In this document: positions 26,436-34,173 of the stretch, in pieces
How positions within the stretch are numbered: the stretch's first letter is position 1
Layout: every line of letters begins with the position of its first letter
DNA from: an uncultured Lachnospiraceae bacterium
GTDB taxonomy: Bacteria > Bacillota > Clostridia > Lachnospirales > Lachnospiraceae
Assembly: GCA_910579865.1 (NCBI GenBank)
Contig: CAJTXA010000014.1
Span: 1-64,000 of the forward strand
Direction: 5' to 3'
Length of the DNA stretch: 64,000 nucleotides
Made by a program: the position numbers and the translations under genes
Notes under the pieces: model-generated
Told to the model about the DNA's origin: nothing
The model's database searches: none
Seen by the model: the letters and a program-made list of their open reading frames with translations, nothing else

Positions 26436-27743
26436 TCATTCGTTTTGAAAACGTCTGAGGAAATACCGTCCTATATTTTTTGCAGAATTTAATGCTGCAT
26501 TTCCTTTATGCCCATTTGGGCATTGATAAAGCTGGCCTCCATAATAATTCTGGCTTGCTTTATGTCCTTCATTGTATCTTTGAATTTTTGCCCCACACTC
26601 ACTACAAGAATCTGCAATATGATAAGGGCGAATAGTAGTCACTACTATTCCTTTTTGGAATGCTTTATATTTTAAATTGCGAATAATCGCTCTGCCTTGC
26701 CAGTGAAAACCATTCGTTTTTAGATAACCTTTTGTTTGAAAATTAATTGTGTTTTCATAGTTTGGTACGATTACTACCTTTATTTTATTCTTAACACAAT
26801 ATTTAATAATCTCACGGCTGACTTGGTGTGCGTAATATTGATTAATCTGTTCTATTTTTTTATAGATATCTTGATTTTCACGCCCAGTATTCTGTTCTAT
26901 TTTCTGTTTATTTCCATCGTCTTTCCGGCTTTCTTTACTTTTTTCCAAACGCTTTAACTGTTTTTGCCGCTTTTCCTCTCTTTCTGCCCCACCATGAATA
27001 AAATGGCTCTCTTTTATCTTTCCTTTTTTATTCATAATAACGCAGACAGCTAAACAATCATTATCTGGAAATGATATCGCACAGATAAGTTCTTCTGTTT
27101 CCATTCTTTCATTAATAGTACGAATATCTTCCACCTTTGTTTCTACTGGAATATGAAGAAATGTATGATGTTTCTCTACTTTTAGAGTTGGAGAAAGAAT
27201 TTTATATCCTTTTGGAATCTTTCTTCCAGTATAAGGATATGTGACCCATACCCATTTTTCTCCATTGTAAAGTTTTAATTCAATAGAATTTTCACAAAAA
27301 TTTCGATACATCCCTTTATAGAGCACGATAGAACAATCTAACCCTGCTGCTGGAGATGGCATCCTTCTGTTAATATCTTGCTGCCATCTCTCTTTTGACA
27401 CTACATAACTTCTTGCTAAACCAAGTGCCATATTAATAGCAGAACGTCTAAAATAAAGTGGTATCTTTGGCAAATTTTGCAATTTCCAAATTGGCTCTTC
27501 CCCTCTTGCTTTCATTTCTTTTGTTCCAATACTAATTTCTTCTAATGTACGAAGTGCAAGAAAGTTGCTTTGTTCTAAAATCTGCGTTTCATCCATCAAC
27601 ACTTGGTAATAATGCCATACCACCTGATTGTAAATCTGTTTTGTATAGAAAATCCAATCTTGATGTCTGTCATATAATCTGGATTTATAGGTTACTGTTG
27701 CACATCCTGTTCTATTTTCTGCTATACTTTCTTTCTTTTCCAA
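26436..27743 (-). CDS. TnpB-like protein with apparently dead RuvC site, head of the glycan operon
   Basis: The 435-residue IS605/IS1341-type TnpB homologue starts at TTG 27743 with GAGG eight bases upstream. Residues 1-200 are the helical and wedge part. Comparison with the active clostridial family as I recall it suggests the three RuvC acidic residues are replaced. The D of the usual AVDLG becomes S224 in CAISFPDND, the E of the VFE strand becomes P327 in VVIVPNYE, and the D of NADLNAS becomes A417 in GNAALNSAKNIG. The zinc finger remains (C380, C383, C408, H412). The frame is intact and the promoter strong, so it seems maintained despite loss of nuclease activity. Known nuclease-dead TnpB proteins (TldR) are RNA-guided repressors. 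A role in controlling the glycan operon is a hypothesis. Confidence 0.8.
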   Translation of the reverse strand: MEKKESIAENRTGCATVTYKSRLYDRHQDWIFYTKQIYNQVVWHYYQVLMDETQILEQSNFLALRTLEEISIGTKEMKARGEEPIWKLQNLPKIPLYFRRSAINMALGLARSYVVSKERWQQDINRRMPSPAAGLDCSIVLYKGMYRNFCENSIELKLYNGEKWVWVTYPYTGRKIPKGYKILSPTLKVEKHHTFLHIPVETKVEDIRTINERMETEELICAISFPDNDCLAVCVIMNKKGKIKESHFIHGGAEREEKRQKQLKRLEKSKESRKDDGNKQKIEQNTGRENQDIYKKIEQINQYYAHQVSREIIKYCVKNKIKVVIVPNYENTINFQTKGYLKTNGFHWQGRAIIRNLKYKAFQKGIVVTTIRPYHIADSCSECGAKIQRYNEGHKASQNYYGGQLYQCPNGHKGNAALNSAKNIGRYFLRRFQNE

Positions 27744-27858
27744 CTGTCAAACCTCTTCATTTTTAAAGGGAAGAACACATTGATATGATTATCTTGTATC
27801 TTACTATATAATAGCTTATAGTTTTATTTTGTTTCTTATAGTTACATTCCTGTTTGCA

Positions 27859-27887
27859 ATCATAACTTTTCTTGCAAGATTTGTCAA
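27859..27887 (-). promoter_or_regulatory. Promoter of the TnpB-like gene and probably of the glycan operon
   Basis: It has TTGACA at 27887-27882, a 17-bp spacer and TATGAT at 27864-27859. The flanking bases match the promoter inside the invertible segment at 973-1001. No other promoter of this quality was seen between here and the first glycosyltransferase gene, so the operon may be read from it. Confidence 0.8.
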
Positions 27888-27966
27888 GAGTGAATTATTT
27901 CCTTTCCAAATCTATTTTTTCCTAGTTTAAGCCACTTTTTGTTCCGTTATGCAAGAAAAATACTTA

Positions 27967-28022
27967 AAAAAAATTACCACATCAAAGTAGATTATTTTAT
28001 AAACTTCTACATTTGATGTGGT
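27967..28022 (-). terminator. Rho-independent terminator of the serine hydrolase gene
   Basis: A 16-17-bp stem pairs ACCACATCAAAGTAGA (27976-27991) with its near-complement ending at 28022. On the minus strand it is followed by a run of nine T residues. Confidence 0.85.
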
Positions 28023-28070
28023 AACTATAAAATGATACAATACAACTATTCCAAAAATTATCCAATATGA

Positions 28071-29255
28071 TTAGAAAGCTTCTGCAATTGCTCGAAAAAA
28101 TTCTACATGTTTTAATTCATATCCTTTTTCCATAAAGTCTGGATCTGCACTCGTTTTTACTATAATAATATGTTTCGTTGGATTCACATAAATCCATTGA
28201 CCATAGACACCTATTGCCATAAATTCTTCTTTGGTCCCTTCTGGTATCCACCATTGATAGCCATATCCTATCACATTATATGCATCTTCATTTGCTCCTG
28301 GTTTAGAATATTCTTCTTTTATGTCAAAACTATCTCTTACCCAATCTTCCGTCAATATCTGTTCTCCATTATAATTTCCTTTATTTAGATATAATCTTGC
28401 GAAACGGGCATAATCTCGAAGAGAAACACTTAGTCCTCCCATAGCAAGCTCCTTTCCATTGCTTAATGTCCAATATGCATCATGAGCTGTACCGATCTTT
28501 TTCCACAACTTTTCTTCCATATATTCAGCAAGGCTATATCCTGTCGCATTTGTAATCACTTCTCCTAAAATTTCTGTATTAATACTTAAGTATCTTCGAT
28601 AAGTATAAGGTTCCTCTTGGAGCCCATATTTAGAAATTACTTTCATAGCAGATTTTCCCATTAAAGTATTGATAGAAAAACTACTCATATCTGTATCTTC
28701 ATCAAAATCAATGCCAGACGCCATTTTTAAACATGCTCGAATTGGTATATTTTCTAATTCTGTACCTACAAATTCTGGTATATATTTTCCAATTGGATCT
28801 TCTATACTTTCAATATATCCCTCTGAAACAGCAATTCCCATCAAAGCAGATACAAAGGATTTTCCCATAGAATTAGAAGAAAATAATGTATTTTCATCTC
28901 CTCCAAGAAAATATTTCTCATATTTTATACAATCATCCTGAATTACAAGCAATGCAGAAGTTTTTGTATCCTCAATAAAATCTTCTGTTGTATAAAATGT
29001 CTCTTGAAAAGTAAATCCATCTGCTAATGTAATATTTTCTTCTTTCTTAAACTGAAATATTTTCTCTCCCTTGCTAATCTTTTTCGTTGGTTGTATCTCT
29101 GGCGTATGCTGAAACGTATAAGCTAAATTCTCATCACGAAAACTATTTAAGGAAGTATATAATACCTTTATTTTATCCCCAAAAATCAACCAGAATATTA
29201 CAACTATAACAGTAATAATGGCAATAACAATACATAACAATTTCATCTTTTTCAT
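28071..29255 (-). CDS. Membrane-anchored serine hydrolase of the beta-lactamase class C/6-aminohexanoate-hydrolase type
   Basis: The 394-residue protein has an N-terminal membrane segment (residues 5-26) holding it outside the cell. The nucleophile motif SMGKS (SxxK) follows FSSN, then IGKYIPEF. A tyrosine block YLSINTEILGEVI corresponds to the second catalytic motif, and there is a GYGYQWWIP region. This set fits the S12 family of esterases, amidases and penicillin-recognising enzymes. The substrate is unknown. It has its own terminator and a promoter with a MerR-type 19-bp spacer. Confidence 0.83.
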   Translation of the reverse strand: MKKMKLLCIVIAIITVIVVIFWLIFGDKIKVLYTSLNSFRDENLAYTFQHTPEIQPTKKISKGEKIFQFKKEENITLADGFTFQETFYTTEDFIEDTKTSALLVIQDDCIKYEKYFLGGDENTLFSSNSMGKSFVSALMGIAVSEGYIESIEDPIGKYIPEFVGTELENIPIRACLKMASGIDFDEDTDMSSFSINTLMGKSAMKVISKYGLQEEPYTYRRYLSINTEILGEVITNATGYSLAEYMEEKLWKKIGTAHDAYWTLSNGKELAMGGLSVSLRDYARFARLYLNKGNYNGEQILTEDWVRDSFDIKEEYSKPGANEDAYNVIGYGYQWWIPEGTKEEFMAIGVYGQWIYVNPTKHIIIVKTSADPDFMEKGYELKHVEFFRAIAEAF

Positions 29256-29290
29256 AGTATCTTCTCCTTATTTATTTTGTATCTAATCGT

Positions 29291-29321
29291 ATCATAATCC
29301 GTACAGTAACAGTACAGTCAA
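29291..29321 (-). promoter_or_regulatory. MerR-type promoter with dyad operator
   Basis: TTGACT (29321-29316) and TATGAT (29296-29291) are separated by 19 bp. That spacer is filled by the dyad GTACTGTTACTGTAC. A 19-bp spacer with a dyad between the boxes is the hallmark of promoters activated by MerR-family regulators. No MerR gene is in the window, so the regulator must be elsewhere. Confidence 0.6.
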
Positions 29322-29409
29322 GAGAAAATATATAAAAAATTTTTTATAAGTATTAAATTCTTCCTAATTCACTTAGTTAATTCCTACTATTCTCTAATCT
29401 GTATACAAT

Positions 29410-29961
29410 TTAGCGTTCTGATTTTAATAGTGCATAATAACATACATCACATATTCCCTGATTATTCCAGTCAGAACTGCGTAAAGTTCCCTCATACTTC
29501 ATTCCACATTTTTTCATAACCTCACCTGAATTAGGATTTCGTGGATCATGTCTTGCTTCAATTCGCTTTACCTCTACAACATCAAAAAGAAAATCCATTA
29601 CTGCTTTTAAGGCTTCTGATGTAATTCCTTTATGCCACCAAGTTCTTCCAATACAATAACCAATGGATACCATAGAAATATTTTCCTTCCTATCTACTAC
29701 AGAAATATTACCTATTGGTTCGTTTCCATTTTCTTTCCATATAATAGCCCAATTATAATAATTTTCCTCAGAATATAAATTTATCCAATCTTTTATTACA
29801 CTTTGGCTTATCTCTGGATTTAAATGAGTTGGCCATGTTAAATATTTTGTGACCTCCCCATCTGATGCCCAATTTTTATACATTGCAGCAGCATCTTCCT
29901 CTATAAATTTTCTTAAAATTAATCGATCCGTCTCTAATTGCTGTGTTCCATAATGCTTCAC
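29410..29961 (-). CDS. GNAT acetyltransferase (RimJ/RimL type)
   Basis: The 183-residue protein starts at GTG 29961 with GGGAG upstream. Signatures are LETDRLILRKF, an IGNISVV strand, the acetyl-CoA loop region IGYCIGRTWWHKGITSEAL and RIEARHDPRNPNSGEVMKKCGM. This is the usual RimJ/L layout. It may acetylate a protein N-terminus or a small amine. It is monocistronic with its own promoter. Confidence 0.88.
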   Translation of the reverse strand: MKHYGTQQLETDRLILRKFIEEDAAAMYKNWASDGEVTKYLTWPTHLNPEISQSVIKDWINLYSEENYYNWAIIWKENGNEPIGNISVVDRKENISMVSIGYCIGRTWWHKGITSEALKAVMDFLFDVVEVKRIEARHDPRNPNSGEVMKKCGMKYEGTLRSSDWNNQGICDVCYYALLKSER

Positions 29962-30000
29962 AAAAAAATCTCCCTTTTTCTATTTTAACTTTTCTCTTTT

Positions 30001-30030
30001 ACTATAATCTTCGAATCACTATCCTGTCAA
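30001..30030 (-). promoter_or_regulatory. Promoter of the GNAT gene
   Basis: It has TTGACA (30030-30025), an 18-bp spacer and TATAGT (30006-30001), about 40 bp upstream of the GTG start. Confidence 0.65.
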
Positions 30031-30082
30031 TAAGGTTTCCAAATTTGTACTTTTTGTTTTTGTTTAAGCAATATTAAAAGTG

Positions 30083-30111
30083 TTTACATTTTTTCCCTTC
30101 TGTGTTATAGT
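30083..30111 (+). promoter_or_regulatory. Promoter of queT
   Basis: It has TTTACA, a 17-bp spacer and TATAGT, immediately upstream of the preQ1 aptamer. Confidence 0.7.
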
Positions 30112-30117
30112 AACTAC

Positions 30118-30155
30118 CGTGTGTTCGAGACCTTCCACACGTAAAACAAAACTAA
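30118..30155 (+). promoter_or_regulatory. preQ1-I riboswitch
   Basis: A six-base P1 stem CGTGTG/CACACG (30118-30123 with 30136-30141) carries TTC at the start of its nine-base loop. It is followed by the A-rich tail TAAAACAAAACTAA. This matches the preQ1-I layout of stem, TTC loop and AAAAAACTAA pseudoknot tail. The tail runs into the AAAGGAG ribosome site at 30154-30160, so ligand binding should hide the ribosome site and lower translation of queT. Confidence 0.82.
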
Positions 30156-30170
30156 AGGAGAAAACTAAAT

Positions 30171-30680
30171 ATGAAAAACAAAAATGTAACATTCCTCACT
30201 CAGGCAGGTGTTATCGCAGCTTTGTATGTGGTACTAACACTGTTGGCAAATACTTTGGGACTGGCAAATTATGCAATCCAAGTACGATTTTCGGAAGCTC
30301 TTACTATCCTTCCGTATTTTACACCAGCTGCAATTCCTGGATTATTTGTGGGCTGCTTACTCAGCAATATTATTACAGGCTGCGCACTAATGGATGTGAT
30401 ATTTGGTTCATTTGCAACACTTATTGGAGCATTTGGAACTTATCAGCTTAGAAAACACAAATGGCTGGCACCAATACCTCCAATCATGGCAAATATCATT
30501 ATTGTTCCGCTTATACTCACATATGTCTATCAATTTGAAGGCAGTTTTCTGTATTTTGTAATAACAGTTGGTATTGGAGAATTTATTTCCTGTGGTATTC
30601 TTGGTATGATCTTGCTTAATGTTTTAAATAAAAATGCATATATACTGTTTCGCCAATTTCAAGAAGCAGATATAAAATAA
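30171..30680 (+). CDS. queT: QueT family queuosine-precursor transporter
   Basis: The 169-residue membrane protein has five to six hydrophobic segments and family blocks QAGVIAALYVVLTLLAN, VRFSEALTILPYFTPAAIPG and DVIFGSFATLIGAFGTYQLR. QueT is the substrate-binding (S) component of an ECF transporter that imports preQ1 or a related 7-deazaguanine. The preQ1 riboswitch directly upstream supports this. A bidirectional hairpin follows the stop codon. Confidence 0.92.
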   Translation: MKNKNVTFLTQAGVIAALYVVLTLLANTLGLANYAIQVRFSEALTILPYFTPAAIPGLFVGCLLSNIITGCALMDVIFGSFATLIGAFGTYQLRKHKWLAPIPPIMANIIIVPLILTYVYQFEGSFLYFVITVGIGEFISCGILGMILLNVLNKNAYILFRQFQEADIK

Positions 30681-30692
30681 CAAATAGAATAA

Positions 30693-30732
30693 ATGAAAAA
30701 TAGGATAAACAAATGTCTATCCTATTTTTCAT
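30693..30732. terminator. Bidirectional terminator between queT and the chemotaxis receptor gene
   Basis: A 15-bp inverted repeat (30693-30707 with 30718-30732) has an A-run on one side and a T-run on the other, so it can serve both convergent genes. Confidence 0.75.
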
Positions 30733-30761
30733 CTTATTCCTATCATTAAATATGCTTGTGA

Positions 30762-32420
30762 TTATACCGATTTCACACGAAACAGATCTGTTAAACTCTT
30801 AAGCATCTTTGTTTGTGAACTAAGTTCCTCACTAGTAGCTGCACTTTCCTGTGCAATTGCAGAATTTGTCTGTACCACGCATGAAATTTGGCTGATTTGC
30901 TCTTGAATGTCCAAAACTGCTGTAGCTTGTACACGAGAGTCGTCCGCAATGCGAGTTGTCGTTTCCATAACCTGATTTGCTCCTAAAACCACAAACTCTA
31001 ACTGTGATGCCATTTCATTGGCAATTATAGAACCTCGCTCTACTCGTTGAATGGAACTCTGAATCAAATCTGTCGTTGTTTTTGATGCCTCTGCACTCTT
31101 ACCTGCCAACATGCGAACCTCCTCTGCAACAACTGCAAAACCTTTACCTGCCTCACCTGCTCTTGCTGCTTCCACTGCAGCATTCAATGCAAGAATATTG
31201 GTTTGTGATGAAATGCTCTCAATTGTTTTAATAATCTTGCTGATTTCATTTGAACTTTCATTAATTTTTTGCATTGCATCAATCATTTCCTGCATCTTTT
31301 GATTGCTTTCTAAAATCTGCGTACCAACTGTTTCTACTATTTGGCTTGCCTGCTGTGCATTTTCTGCTGACTGTGAAATATGTTGCGAAATTTCTTTCAC
31401 ATTCATTTCCAAACCCTCAATGGTACTTGCCTGTTCCACTGAACCTTGACTAAGTGACTGTGCACCGATAGACATTTGGTCTGCACTATTAGAAACATAA
31501 TCTGTACTTTCCATAATCTGTGACATTGTACCATTGAGTTTTTTCAAAATTTCATCCAATGACTCTTTAATGGAAGCAAAATCACCCACATAATTTTGTG
31601 TTGTTTTCACTGCTAAATTTCCGTCTGAAATTGCTGCCAATGTAACAGAAATTTCACCGATATATCCTTTTAGGTTATTCATCATATTTTGGAAAATATG
31701 TATCAAATAACCAATTTCATCATTGGAACGAGTAGTGACCTTTAGCGTCTGCTTTGTCTTAAGTCCCAAATCCCCATGTTCTATTCTCTGTGCCAAACCA
31801 GTAAGCTTCGCAAGTGGTCCTGAAACCGAATGACCAACAAAAATAGACATAATGATAATGCTAATAATAACTGCTACAATACCAACCACACACGCCATTT
31901 TCACTGTTTCATTAATTTGTTCCGTAGCGGATTGAAGCGAAATTCCAGCAAAAATCAAACCATTAATCTGACCGTTTTCATCCCTGGTAGGTACATAGGA
32001 GCATATATGTTTAATACCAAAAATTTCTGCATTTCCGATATAACTTTCTCCTTGTTCTAATACAATATCAATCAACTCATCTGACAACTTTGTACCAACA
32101 ACTCGCTCTCCATTTTGATGAATGGTTGTATAAGTTCTTACATCTCCGTCAAAAATCGTAAATTCGCAGTTCAACATGTCTTTTAATTCATCCAATGTTT
32201 CGTTCTTATCCTCTGGTCCCACATAACCATCCAACTCATATGCCAAAACATTAGTTGCATTGATACAGCGGTCCCTTAACAAACTCATCGCAAGATTATA
32301 AAACATAGAAATGCATAGGGCAACAACTAAAATCATACTAGTTACTTGCAGGCAGGTCATCAAAGCATTTATTTTTCGTCCTAAATGTTTTACTTTTTCC
32401 TTCTTCATTTTTATAAACAT
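30762..32420 (-). CDS. Methyl-accepting chemotaxis protein with extracytoplasmic Cache-like sensor
   Basis: The 552-residue protein has a membrane segment near residues 18-48 and an external sensor of about 130 residues with the ...GLIFAGISLQSATEQI end of single Cache_3 domains. A second membrane segment (about 183-203), a HAMP region and a long signalling coiled coil follow. The coiled coil carries the invariant tip NILALNAAVEAARAGEAGKG. It senses a small extracellular ligand and signals through CheA/CheW. The ligand is unknown. The C-terminus lacks a CheR-docking pentapeptide. Confidence 0.92.
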   Translation of the reverse strand: MFIKMKKEKVKHLGRKINALMTCLQVTSMILVVALCISMFYNLAMSLLRDRCINATNVLAYELDGYVGPEDKNETLDELKDMLNCEFTIFDGDVRTYTTIHQNGERVVGTKLSDELIDIVLEQGESYIGNAEIFGIKHICSYVPTRDENGQINGLIFAGISLQSATEQINETVKMACVVGIVAVIISIIIMSIFVGHSVSGPLAKLTGLAQRIEHGDLGLKTKQTLKVTTRSNDEIGYLIHIFQNMMNNLKGYIGEISVTLAAISDGNLAVKTTQNYVGDFASIKESLDEILKKLNGTMSQIMESTDYVSNSADQMSIGAQSLSQGSVEQASTIEGLEMNVKEISQHISQSAENAQQASQIVETVGTQILESNQKMQEMIDAMQKINESSNEISKIIKTIESISSQTNILALNAAVEAARAGEAGKGFAVVAEEVRMLAGKSAEASKTTTDLIQSSIQRVERGSIIANEMASQLEFVVLGANQVMETTTRIADDSRVQATAVLDIQEQISQISCVVQTNSAIAQESAATSEELSSQTKMLKSLTDLFRVKSV

Positions 32421-32478
32421 GCTCCCTTCTCATTTTTATCCATTTGTAATATTTATTAAAATGGACCCTAATGAAATT

Positions 32479-32507
32479 ATTCTATATAATATTAGAAGAA
32501 AAAGCAA
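32479..32507 (-). promoter_or_regulatory. Possible promoter of the chemotaxis receptor gene
   Basis: It has TTGCTT, a 17-bp spacer and TAGAAT on the minus strand, about 60 bp upstream of the start codon. The -35 box is imperfect. Confidence 0.4.
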
Positions 32508-32635
32508 GACGAAGTTTACTTAATATATATAAAAACAGAAAATAGGTATAGAAAGTTTATCTAATCCAACTATTTTACCACTCTTACCAAAGGCTCCATC
32601 ATCTTAACTTAAAGTACCAAAGAAGCTGCCTTCCC

Positions 32636-33178
32636 TCATAAATATACATAAGATAAGATGGAAGTACCGCCAAACACTTTATATGCTGGCCAGCAAATAA
32701 TTGCAGGAAGAAAAGCAAAGGCTGTTTCTGTAAGAACATTTACCAATGTAATAATATAATCTGGAATCATAGAGGTATCTGCACCAAAAAGTGCTAATAC
32801 ATTATTATTAAATAGGCATCCTTTCAATCCAAGAAAAAATCCAATACCTGGTTGGTTTCTGGAAGCCTTTGTACACTTTGCAAATCCATCTGCACCATCA
32901 GCCTCACGATTTTTCCATGTTAAATCTTTTTTAATAAAGGTAATTGCATCAATACGAAACCCAGCAATCCCTTTATCAAGCCACCAGTTTACCATCTTAT
33001 ATAACTGATTTCTAAGTTCTTTATTTTCCCAGTTTAAATCTGGTTGTTTTTTTCCAAATGCATAGTCTAGTTTCTCTATAATTCCACGCAGATCACCAAT
33101 TCCATCATGATTACTGTCATAAAAGCTTTTGGGATATATCTGATAAACAACTTCTTTTTGCCACCAAGATTTCTTCAT
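32636..33178 (-). pseudogene. In-frame remnant joining GH13 alpha-glucosidase pieces to a PTS EIIC piece
   Basis: The frame starts at 33178 (MKKSWWQKEVVYQIYPKSF, typical oligo-1,6-glucosidase or trehalose-6-phosphate hydrolase start) after AAAGGAAG. After IIEKLDY it jumps to a later part of the same enzyme (KKQPDLNWENKELRNQLY, GFRIDAITFIKKD). After NQPGIGFFLGLKG it jumps again to a sugar PTS EIIC piece (TSMIPDYIITLVNVLTETA, FAFLPAIICWPAYKVFGG). The catalytic core of the hydrolase is gone, so the product cannot be functional. It looks like the deletion scar of an ancestral EII-hydrolase operon. Confidence 0.75.
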
Positions 33179-34043
33179 TTTTAATCTTCCTTTCTTTATC
33201 AATTTTTTTAATAATATTTCTTCTTAAAAGCTCTTTATAAATACCATCCTTCATAACTGGTTCACATATAGAAGATGCATATTTTTCAATTATTGGGCTG
33301 TTATATCCTACCGCAATCGCAATCCCTGTCGCCTCCATCATTGCAATATCGTTTTCGCTATCACCAAAACTCATACTTTCCTTTTTCGATATTCCAAGTT
33401 TTCGATTTAATTTTTTTACTGCACTTCCCTTATTATAACCTTTAGGAAGCAGTTCTAGATACCAATAATCATCCCACTTCTTTTTCTGAATTATTTCTGC
33501 AGCTTGTTTTAGTTCTTTTTCTAATTGTTCAACAGCCTCCTGCTGACCAAAAATACAGTTCTTATGGATTTTCGGTTTGTCACTTTTTATATCTCCAAAA
33601 TTTTCTTTATAAGAAATCTTGTTTTTTCTATATAGGATTTTCTGTTCTGTTTTATTACTATTGCAAATCTTGTGCTGAAAATCTTTTTTATAAAATATAG
33701 AGGCATTATGATCCATATAAATCTTTTGTTCTGCCTCCATAGCTAATGATAATTCCCATCTTGCGGCAGCTGATAATACCTTTTTTAGTACACTTATGGA
33801 AAAATATTTCCTAAAAACCTCTTCTCCATGATACCAGATATAACAACCTCCTCCAGAAATAATTCCATCTGTTTGCAATGCCATTACATCATTTTGAATT
33901 GAACCTAAATTTCTTCCTGTAAAAATTATAATTTGAATTTCATGCTCCTGACACTGCTTTAATGCTAATATTGCGCTGTTTGGAATCCCTTTATGCTCAT
34001 CCCTTAATGTTCCGTCTATATCCAAATAAATAATTTTAACCAT
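33117..34043 (-). CDS. HAD-superfamily Cof-type phosphatase
   Basis: Start 34043 is chosen because MVKIIYLDIDGTL follows AGAAAGG and begins with the catalytic DxDGT motif. TGRNLGS (motif II), a lysine region and GDSENDIAMMEATG (motif IV) complete the HAD set. The C2 cap is present. It probably dephosphorylates sugar phosphates. The last 20 codons overlap the remnant hydrolase frame by 62 bp, so the natural C-terminus may be altered. Confidence 0.82.
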   Translation of the reverse strand: MVKIIYLDIDGTLRDEHKGIPNSAILALKQCQEHEIQIIIFTGRNLGSIQNDVMALQTDGIISGGGCYIWYHGEEVFRKYFSISVLKKVLSAAARWELSLAMEAEQKIYMDHNASIFYKKDFQHKICNSNKTEQKILYRKNKISYKENFGDIKSDKPKIHKNCIFGQQEAVEQLEKELKQAAEIIQKKKWDDYWYLELLPKGYNKGSAVKKLNRKLGISKKESMSFGDSENDIAMMEATGIAIAVGYNSPIIEKYASSICEPVMKDGIYKELLRRNIIKKIDKERKIKNEEILVAKRSCLSDISQKLL

Positions 34044-34084
34044 ATATAAAATACCTTTCTCTTTTTCTACCATTAGACTATCAT

Positions 34085-34119
34085 AAAAAAAGAAGCCCAT
34101 CAATAAGATGAACTTCTTT
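34085..34119 (-). terminator. Terminator after the second RpiR gene
   Basis: On the minus strand an AAAGAAG/CTTCTTT stem with an inner CATC/GATG pair is followed directly by a run of T residues. Confidence 0.7.
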
Positions 34120-34173
34120 AAAATTTATGTACTATTTTTATACATTTTTTCTATTTTAGAACTTTTGTACACT

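Noticed and set aside
26436..27743. Ordinary active IS605 element
   Set aside because: No TnpA gene, no recognisable element ends, and the catalytic acids appear lost; treated as a retained TnpB-derived gene instead.
30080..30451. Plus-strand frame overlapping queT
   Set aside because: It runs over the riboswitch and queT in another frame, has no family pattern and is a shadow.
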